From: JAMOBE01 sp039908285
GTDB lineage: Bacteria > Pseudomonadota > Alphaproteobacteria > Rhodospirillales > Rhodospirillaceae
DNA length: 12,175 nt
Reading direction: 5' to 3'
Assembly: GCA_039908285.1 (NCBI GenBank)
Contig: JAMOBE010000107.1
Span: 1 to 12,175 of the forward strand
Below, piece after piece: positions 8,316-12,175 of the stretch (position 1 is the stretch's first letter; every line of letters begins with the position of its first letter). The position numbers were made by a program, and so were the translations under genes. The notes below the pieces were generated by a model, which was given only the letters and a program-made list of their open reading frames with translations, did no database searches and had not been told where the DNA came from.

Positions 8316-8585
8316 CTACCCCCCGAGGTTGATCATGCGATCGAACATGGACTGAGTGAAGGCCGACAATTCGTGAAGCATATAGGGCGCGAACAGGATC
8401 AGCGACAGGAACAGCGTCAGAATCTTCGGCACGAAACTCAGCGTCATCTCCTGAATTGACGTCAACGACTGGAACAGCGATACGGCCAGGCCGACCACCA
8501 TTCCCGTCAGAAGCATCGGCGCCGACACCTGCAGCAGGACCACGATGCCTTCGCGGATGACTTCCAGAACTTCGGCCTCGTTCAT
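8316..8585 (-). CDS. fliQ: Flagellar export gate protein FliQ
   Basis: This 89-residue protein has two long hydrophobic helices (about 15-38 and 52-72) joined by a short loop with the family motif SLTSIQEMTLSFVPK (40-54). It is the small multi-copy subunit of the FliPQR export gate. Length is exactly typical. The ATG start lies 20 bases after the fliE stop with a weak GGGCGGA upstream, and the stop is 5 bases before the fliR GTG. Confidence 0.96.
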   Translation of the reverse strand: MNEAEVLEVIREGIVVLLQVSAPMLLTGMVVGLAVSLFQSLTSIQEMTLSFVPKILTLFLSLILFAPYMLHELSAFTQSMFDRMINLGG

Positions 8586-8605
8586 GGTCCGCCCGTGGAA
8601 CCGCC

Positions 8606-8929
8606 CTACATGGGCATCTTCAGGATTTCGTTGTAGGCACTGACCACCTTGTCGCGAATGGCCACCACCGTGTCCAGCGTGATCTCGGCGTTGGCGACGG
8701 CGGTGACCACGTCACGCAGGTCCGCCTGACCGGCCAGGGCCTTGACGCTCATGTTTTCCGCGTTGCGGTTGGCGTCGACGGCGCCCTTGACCGTATCCTT
8801 GACCAGGTCGGAGAAGGATCCACCGGCCCGGGGCATGGCGGCTGACGCCGACGCGGCCCCGTCGATGCCGGTCGCCGACCGGGCGGCCGCACGATAGGCC
8901 GAAATGGCGTCGGTAAAATTCGTGTTCAC
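8606..8929 (-). CDS. fliE: Flagellar hook-basal body complex protein FliE
   Basis: This 107-residue protein is the adaptor between the MS ring and the proximal rod, exported early by the flagellar system. The C-terminal half carries the family pattern: FSDLVKDTVKGAVDANRNAE, a LAGQADLRDVVTAVANAEITLDTVVAIRDKVVSAYNEIL region, and a final KMPM. The N-terminal third is Ala/Ser-rich and variable, as is normal. The start is GTG at 8929, with GGGAGG 5 bases upstream. It is separated from flgC by a 176-base inverted-repeat element. Confidence 0.95.
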   Translation of the reverse strand: MNTNFTDAISAYRAAARSATGIDGAASASAAMPRAGGSFSDLVKDTVKGAVDANRNAENMSVKALAGQADLRDVVTAVANAEITLDTVVAIRDKVVSAYNEILKMPM

Positions 8930-8954
8930 GCTAGCCTCCCTTTAGCCTAAGAGC

Positions 8955-9130
8955 CTGAAAATGTTTCGGTATATCAACTCCCTCTCCCCCTCGAGGGGGA
9001 GAGGGCCGGGGTGAGGGGGTGGGGCAACCGGCACCATCCGGGGAGCTTCGGCACCCCCCTCACCCAACCCTCTCCCCCCGGAAGAGGGGGGAGAGGGCTT
9101 TTGATGGTCGTAATGCCGATACATTTTCAG
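8955..9130. repeat. 176-base inverted-repeat element between flgC and fliE
   Basis: The outer ends CTGAAAATGTTTCGGTAT (8955-8972) and ATGCCGATACATTTTCAG (9113-9130) are inverted copies with 16 of 18 bases matching. Inside are a perfect 26-base palindrome (8980-9005, CCCTCTCCCCC with GGGGGAGAGGG around TCGA) and a 12-bp hairpin (9068-9079 with 9086-9097). The right part (9022-9102) matches 43-122. The element has no coding capacity and looks like a MITE or REP-type mobile palindrome. It starts 4 bases beyond the flgC stop. I see no clear target-site duplication. The T run after the second hairpin is on the plus strand, against the operon direction. Confidence 0.8.
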
Positions 9131-9134
9131 CCCC

Positions 9135-9545
9135 TCAGCGCAACAGTTCGACGGTGCGCTTGACCATGTCCTTGGTGACGTTGACCACGCCCAGGTTGGC
9201 CTCATAGGTGCGCTGGGCCTCGCGCATATCCATCATCTCGACCAGGGGGTTGACGTTGGGCAGCAGGACATACCCGTCGGCATCGGCTGCCGGATGGTTC
9301 GGTTCGTGGCGGCGGCCGAACTCGGTGCGGTCGGCGCTGACCCGGTCCACGCGGACGACGTTGGCGTCCAGGGCGCGATCCAGGGTGTTCTTGAAGGTGA
9401 TGATCTTGCGGCGATAGGGCTCGCCGCCGGGGGTCTTGGCCACCGAGTCGGCATTGGCCATGTTCTCCGACACCACGCGCAGGCGGGTGGCCTGGGCCTT
9501 CATGCCGGCTGCGGCGATCTTTCCCGTCTTGAGCAGGTCGTCCAT
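9135..9545 (-). CDS. flgC: Flagellar proximal rod protein FlgC
   Basis: This 136-residue protein is a subunit of the proximal rod, exported to the periplasm. It has the N-terminal rod/hook motif SENMANADS (about 26-34) and the C-terminal half NVNPLVEMMDMREAQRTYEANLGVVN, which forms a helical coiled pair with the N-terminus in this family. The open frame extends to a GTG at 9569, but I chose the ATG at 9545, which has GGGAGGG 9 bases upstream and gives the usual length. It lies 31 bases after flgB. Confidence 0.95.
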   Translation of the reverse strand: MDDLLKTGKIAAAGMKAQATRLRVVSENMANADSVAKTPGGEPYRRKIITFKNTLDRALDANVVRVDRVSADRTEFGRRHEPNHPAADADGYVLLPNVNPLVEMMDMREAQRTYEANLGVVNVTKDMVKRTVELLR

Positions 9546-9576
9546 GCCTCCACGCCCTCCCTCTGCCACCCAACGG

Positions 9577-9993
9577 TCAGCCGTTCTTGCCGAGCGCCAA
9601 CTTCAGCAGGCGGATGTTCTTCTGAAAGAGATTGGTTGCCAGAGTGTACTGACCACCGACCTCGCTGACCTTGAACATCTGGTCCTCGAGCACCACCGAG
9701 TTGCCGTCGGGCTTGGTCTCATAGGCCCGCTGGTCCGCCTCCACCAGGAACGGCCCCCGTTCCGGAATGGTGCCCTTCATGTGATCGGCATGGGTCAGCG
9801 TCGCCTTGGTCTGGCGCGCCACGGTCATCTGGGCGCGCATTTCCTGCTTGAAGTCGATGGGCCGCACGTCGTTGGCGCGATAGCCGGGCGTGTCGGCGTT
9901 GGCGAGGTTCTGCGCCAGGACGCTCTGCCGCTGTGCCAGCCAGTTGAGCTTGGTCTTCGCCAGATTGAAGAACGTCAGCTTGTTCAGATCCAT
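9577..9993 (-). CDS. flgB: Flagellar proximal rod protein FlgB
   Basis: This 138-residue proximal rod subunit is the first gene of the minus-strand flagellar operon. The family motif VLAQNLANADTPGYRANDV (about 26-44) is present near the N-terminus, and the C-terminus KVSEVGGQYTLATNLFQKN matches the conserved terminal helix. The frame is open to 10032, but the ATG at 9993 with GGGAGGG 6 bases upstream fits both motif spacing and length. The likely promoter with a CtrA-like box lies 57-89 bases upstream of the ATG. Confidence 0.95.
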   Translation of the reverse strand: MDLNKLTFFNLAKTKLNWLAQRQSVLAQNLANADTPGYRANDVRPIDFKQEMRAQMTVARQTKATLTHADHMKGTIPERGPFLVEADQRAYETKPDGNSVVLEDQMFKVSEVGGQYTLATNLFQKNIRLLKLALGKNG

Positions 9994-10049
9994 GACCGGC
10001 CCTCCCGGACCTCTTCGTTCCGCCGCGGGCACCGCCCTGGCTTCGGGAC

Positions 10050-10082
10050 AGTATCATGGACCGTCACTTAACAAACGGTAAA
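10050..10082 (-). promoter_or_regulatory. Probable flgB promoter with CtrA-like box
   Basis: Read on the minus strand, TTTA (10082-10079), 7 bases, then TTAA (10071-10068) matches the CtrA consensus TTAA-N7-TTAA with one mismatch. A -10-like GATACT lies at 10055-10050, which places the -35 region within the box, the usual geometry of CtrA-activated promoters. Transcription would start near 10043, about 50 bases before the flgB ATG. This is motif reading; binding was not tested. Confidence 0.55.
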
Positions 10083-10098
10083 ATGGAAACCGACTCCC

Positions 10099-10224
10099 GT
10101 CGTCGCGGCGCGACGGGGCAAAATGTCGTCGCGGCGCGACGGGGCAAAATGTCGTCGCGGCGCGACGGGGCAAAATGTCGTCGCGGCGCGACGGGGCAAA
10201 ATGTCGTCGCGGCGCGACGGGGCG
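10099..10224. repeat. Tandem array of 26-base hairpin-forming repeats
   Basis: Four complete units start at 10099, 10125, 10151 and 10177, followed by a partial fifth from 10203 that departs after 22 bases. Each unit begins GTCGTCGCGGCGCGACGGGG and ends CAAAAT. Complete units are identical to each other. Each can form a hairpin from CGTCGC and GCGACG around GGC. There are no spacers, so it is not a CRISPR array. It lies between the divergent flagellar operons, and the identity of the units suggests recent expansion. Function unknown. Confidence 0.93.
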
Positions 10225-10242
10225 AAGCGGGTGAGGAGGGGC

Positions 10243-10257
10243 TTAAAGATTTGTTAA
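10243..10257. promoter_or_regulatory. Exact CtrA-type box TTAA-N7-TTAA
   Basis: TTAA (10243-10246), seven bases, TTAA (10254-10257) matches the CtrA consensus spacing exactly. It is 53 bases before the chosen start of the plus-strand flagellar operon. On the minus strand it reads CTTAACAAA at its beginning, the same nine bases as the plus strand at 10067-10075, so the two boxes are inverted copies. No convincing -10 follows in the GC-rich sequence downstream. Confidence 0.6.
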
Positions 10258-10310
10258 GCGGGAGTGGCGGAGGCTCAGGGAATTGCCAGCGTCTGTTCGG
10301 CGGGGAGCCC

Positions 10311-10655
10311 TTGGCGGACACTTCGGACGAGCGGGAGGACGGGAGCGGGCGGGCCGGGGGACACTCCGGAGCCGGACGCTGCCCCATTGCCGTCGCCCTG
10401 AAATATGAGCACGGGGTCTCGAATGCGCCGCAGGTGGTGGCCAGCGGACGAGGGGCCGTCGCCGAGCGGATTCTGGAGCTTGCCTTCGCGTCCGGTGTCA
10501 AGGTACGCGAGGACGCCGATCTGGCGCAGCTTCTGGTGGCGGTGGACGTCGACTCCGAAATCCCGATGGAGGCCTTCGCCGCCGTGGCCGAGATTCTGGC
10601 CTATCTGTACCGGGCCAATGGGCTGTCGGCGCTGTTCGAGGGAGACCCGCCATGA
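10311..10655 (+). CDS. Stand-alone FlhB C-terminal-domain homologue without NPTH site
   Basis: This 114-residue soluble protein resembles only the cytoplasmic domain of FlhB. Residues 25-103 follow the end of FlhB: IAVALKYE, VVASGRGAVAERILELA, GVKVREDADLAQLL, SEIPMEAFAAVAEILAYLYR. The position of the NPTH cleavage motif holds CPIA, so autocleavage is not expected. Such FlhB-like proteins (for example FlhX of Helicobacter) can act in export switching or substitute for the cleaved FlhB fragment; that role here is inference. The frame is open back to 10056 through the tandem repeats, which is not credible coding. I chose TTG at 10311, though its ribosome site (GGGGAG, 3 bases away) is close. A TTG at 10251 has a better-spaced GAGGAGGGG but lies inside the CtrA-like box. 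Its stop overlaps the next gene by ATGA. Confidence 0.85.
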   Translation: MADTSDEREDGSGRAGGHSGAGRCPIAVALKYEHGVSNAPQVVASGRGAVAERILELAFASGVKVREDADLAQLLVAVDVDSEIPMEAFAAVAEILAYLYRANGLSALFEGDPP

Positions 10656-10951
10656 GTGACGTCCGCAGCGATCTCGACAAGATCACATCGCTGATCGCCA
10701 CCGGCCGCCGGTTGCTGGCCGAGGGGCGGCTGGTGGACCTGTCGGCCCTGGAGGGAATGGTGAAGGGGACCTGCGCCGACGTCGCCACCCTGCCGGATGA
10801 GGAGGCGCGGGCGCTGATGTTTGATCTCCAGCGCCTGTATGCGGACCTCGAGGCGCTGGAGAGCGATCTGAACGCGTACCGTGACCGTGCTCCGTCCGCC
10901 GAACAGGTGACCAGAGCCTATGTACGCTCCGCCGAAGCGGACGAGGAGTAA
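10652..10951 (+). CDS. Small helical protein of unknown function in flagellar operon
   Basis: I do not recognise this 99-residue protein. It is acidic, has no signal peptide or membrane segment, and its leucine spacing suggests two or three amphipathic helices: about 5-25, 29-43 and 50-80, the last likely coiled-coil (DLQRLYADLEALESDLNAY). The C-terminus is charged (SAEADEE). It overlaps the upstream FlhB-like gene by ATGA and is followed 8 bases later by fliO, so it is made together with export-gate proteins. Size, charge and helical character are compatible with a flagellar export chaperone of the FlgN/FliT type, but I see no motif that shows it. The start is set by the coupled ATG. Confidence 0.85.
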   Translation: MSDVRSDLDKITSLIATGRRLLAEGRLVDLSALEGMVKGTCADVATLPDEEARALMFDLQRLYADLEALESDLNAYRDRAPSAEQVTRAYVRSAEADEE

Positions 10952-10959
10952 CCGGGCCG

Positions 10960-11280
10960 ATGGATTACGAGGGCTACCTGCGTTTCGTCCTGTCGCTGAC
11001 GTTCGTGATCGGCCTCATTCTGCTGGTGGCGTGGGCACTGCGTCGCTATGGGTTCGGGGTGATGGTGCCCGGGGGTGGGGCCCGGCGCCGCGAGCGGCGA
11101 CTCGCGGTGGTCGAAATCGCCCCCCTCGACACCCGCCGGCGCCTGGTTCTGCTGCGGCGGGATGGCGTCGAGCACCTGGTGCTGATCGGGGGGACCACCG
11201 ATCTGGTGATCGAGACCGGCATTCCTCCGGCGGGATTCGCGAGGATGCTGGCCGCGGAAAAGGGGGAGCCGTCACCATGA
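10960..11280 (+). CDS. fliO: Flagellar export assembly protein FliO
   Basis: This 106-residue protein has one membrane segment near the N-terminus (about 8-28, LSLTFVIGLILLVAWALRRYG) followed by an arginine-rich stretch (41-47) and a small cytoplasmic domain. That domain has the FliO pattern LAVVEIAPLDTRRRLVLLRRDG and HLVLIGGTTDLVIETGI. FliO helps assemble the FliP ring. Position directly before fliP with an ATGA overlap strongly supports the call, since FliO is poorly conserved. The ATG at 10960 has GAGGAG about 11 bases upstream. Confidence 0.9.
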   Translation: MDYEGYLRFVLSLTFVIGLILLVAWALRRYGFGVMVPGGGARRRERRLAVVEIAPLDTRRRLVLLRRDGVEHLVLIGGTTDLVIETGIPPAGFARMLAAEKGEPSP

Positions 11281-12023
11281 CCGCTGGAGTGCGAACCGCC
11301 GCGACGCTGGGAGCGGTGCTGGTCATGGCGCTGGTGCCGGCGTCGGTTCTGGCGCAGACGCTGTCCATCGACCTTGGCGATCGCAGCGGCTCCACCACCG
11401 GTCACATCGTCCAGCTCGTGGCGCTGATGACGGTGCTCAGCCTGGCGCCCAGCATCGTGGTGATGATGACCGCCTTCACCCGCGTGGTGGTGGTGCTGCA
11501 CTTCGTGCGCCAGGCGGTGGGAACGCAGTCCAGCCCTCCCAACATGGTGATTGCCGGACTGGCGCTGTTCCTGACTGGCTTCATCATGCAGCCGACGCTG
11601 GAAAAAGCCTATTACGACGGCGTCGTGCCGATGATGGACGGCAAGATCGACGAGGCCGAGGCCTTCGACAGGGTGGTGAAGCCGTTCCACAGCTTCATGC
11701 TGCACAATGTCCGGCCGTCGGACGTCCAGCTCTTTCTCGGCATCTCGCGGACCCCGGCGACCGTCAAGCCCGAGGACACGCCGATGAAGGCCCTGGTACC
11801 GGCGTTCATCATCAGCGAATTGCGCCGCTCGTTCGAGATCGGCTTCCTGATCTATGTCCCGTTCGTGGTGATCGACATGGTCATCGCCTCGGTCCTGATG
11901 TCCATGGGCATGATGATGCTGCCGCCGGCCATGCTGGCGACGCCGTTCAAGCTGATCTTCTTCGTGCTGGTGGACGGCTGGGCGATGGTGGCCGGCAGCC
12001 TGTCCCAGAGCTTCGCCCCATGA
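11277..12023 (+). CDS. fliP: Flagellar export gate protein FliP
   Basis: This 248-residue protein is the main ring subunit of the FliPQR export gate. Residues 1-26 look like a cleavable signal peptide ending ASVLA before Gln27, as known for FliP. Both family signatures are present: PSIVVMMTAFTRVVVVLHFV with the following QAVGTQSSPPNMVIAGLALF, and FIISELRRSFEIGFLIYVP followed by DMVIASVLMSMGMMMLPP. The ATG overlaps the fliO stop (ATGA) and has GGGGGAG 9 bases upstream. It is the last gene of the plus-strand operon visible here. Length is typical. Confidence 0.97.
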   Translation: MTAGVRTAATLGAVLVMALVPASVLAQTLSIDLGDRSGSTTGHIVQLVALMTVLSLAPSIVVMMTAFTRVVVVLHFVRQAVGTQSSPPNMVIAGLALFLTGFIMQPTLEKAYYDGVVPMMDGKIDEAEAFDRVVKPFHSFMLHNVRPSDVQLFLGISRTPATVKPEDTPMKALVPAFIISELRRSFEIGFLIYVPFVVIDMVIASVLMSMGMMMLPPAMLATPFKLIFFVLVDGWAMVAGSLSQSFAP

Positions 12024-12038
12024 CCGGGCGGGAATGCG

Positions 12039-12055
12039 AGGGCAATCGGGTGAAG
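12039..12055 (-). repeat. 17-base inverted match to 149-165
   Basis: AGGGCAATCGGGTGAAG is the exact reverse complement of 149-165. It lies 15 bases beyond the fliP stop and just before a long hairpin. A small dispersed intergenic repeat is the simplest reading. Confidence 0.6.
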
Positions 12056-12068
12056 TGAGAACGAATTA

Positions 12069-12103
12069 AGGGTTTTTGCTGCCCTTACAGCAGCAAAAAC
12101 CCT
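12069..12103. other. Perfect 13-bp hairpin after fliP
   Basis: AGGGTTTTTGCTG (12069-12081) pairs perfectly with CAGCAAAAACCCT (12091-12103) over a 9-base loop. The T run lies on the 5' side and the A run on the 3' side on both strands, the reverse of a normal intrinsic terminator. It may still end or protect the fliP transcript, or be part of a repeat. It stands out as AT-rich in GC-rich surroundings. Confidence 0.65.
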
Positions 12104-12175
12104 GGTTGGACTGACGCGGTGCTGGGCCTTTGGCACGAAGCTTTCTCGCCGCCAGAACGGCGTTGCCGGTGGGCA
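12104..12175. other. Unassigned sequence at the right edge
   Basis: Too short to assign. One minus-strand frame runs open from the window edge to a TAA at 12068-12066 and would encode a Cys-rich, Lys-rich tail, but the other minus frames look equally plausible. The end of a gene converging on fliP is possible. No recognisable motif is seen. Confidence 0.3.

Noticed and set aside
7435..8355. Plus-strand open frame opposite fliR with a His-rich stretch
   Set aside because: The His and Gln runs are the antisense of codons for hydrophobic residues in FliR; not a metal-binding protein.
9019..9207. Small open frames inside the flgC-fliE element
   Set aside because: They translate the palindromic repeat itself into Pro/Leu/Arg-rich text; this is non-coding repeat DNA.
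10099..10224. CRISPR array
   Set aside because: Units follow one another directly with no unique spacers and no cas genes nearby.
10271..10287. Sigma-54 promoter before the FlhB-like gene
   Set aside because: GG and GC elements around CTCAGGGAAT are 11 bases apart instead of 10, and the rest of the consensus is poor.
10056..10310. N-terminal extension of the FlhB-like protein through the tandem repeats
   Set aside because: The 26-base units shift frame and give Arg/Gly-rich text unlike any FlhB domain; it also crosses both the flgB promoter and a CtrA-like box.
12066..12175. Partial minus-strand gene with a Cys-rich C-terminus
   Set aside because: Only about 36 codons are visible, all minus frames look similar in codon use, and the hairpin lies within it; kept only as unassigned sequence.

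Overview
The window is high-GC chromosomal DNA from an alphaproteobacterium. The gene content (a CckA-type hybrid kinase coupled to flagellar export genes, CtrA-like boxes, TsaD and late cobalamin synthesis genes) fits the Rhodospirillales, plausibly a Magnetospirillum-like spirillum. The genus is an inference and was not checked against any database.

Left part (1-4003). A 42-base C run and a truncated copy of a C-rich hairpin repeat lead into a gene-free leader and then tsaD (tRNA t6A modification, plus strand). Next come cobT on the minus strand and, diverging from it, cobS and a histidine phosphatase (called cobC) on the plus strand. Together these three cover the end of vitamin B12 synthesis: nucleotide loop activation, joining to the corrin ring, and removal of the 5'-phosphate.

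Middle part (9993 down to 3948, minus strand). One compact seven-gene unit runs flgB, flgC, fliE, fliQ, fliR, flhB, cckA. It encodes proximal rod proteins, a rod/MS-ring adaptor, three parts of the flagellar type III export gate, and last the kinase that in alphaproteobacteria feeds phosphate to the master regulator CtrA. A 176-base inverted-repeat element lies between flgC and fliE. The 3' end of cckA overlaps the 3' end of cobC by 56 bases on opposite strands.

Right part (9994-12023). A 317-base divergent control region holds two CtrA-like boxes in inverted orientation (10068-10082 and 10243-10257). Between them is an array of 26-base hairpin-forming tandem repeats (10099-10224). The plus-strand operon beyond it encodes a stand-alone FlhB C-terminal-domain homologue that lacks the NPTH cleavage site, a small helical protein I do not recognise, FliO and FliP. 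The two divergent operons together supply FlhB, FliO, FliP, FliQ and FliR, so all export-gate components except FlhA are in this window.

The last 150 bases hold a 17-base sequence matching, inverted, one in the leader at 149-165, a perfect 13-bp hairpin, and unassigned sequence. The most interesting region is the divergent control region: CtrA-like boxes facing each other across a hairpin array, upstream of an operon that ends in the kinase controlling CtrA.
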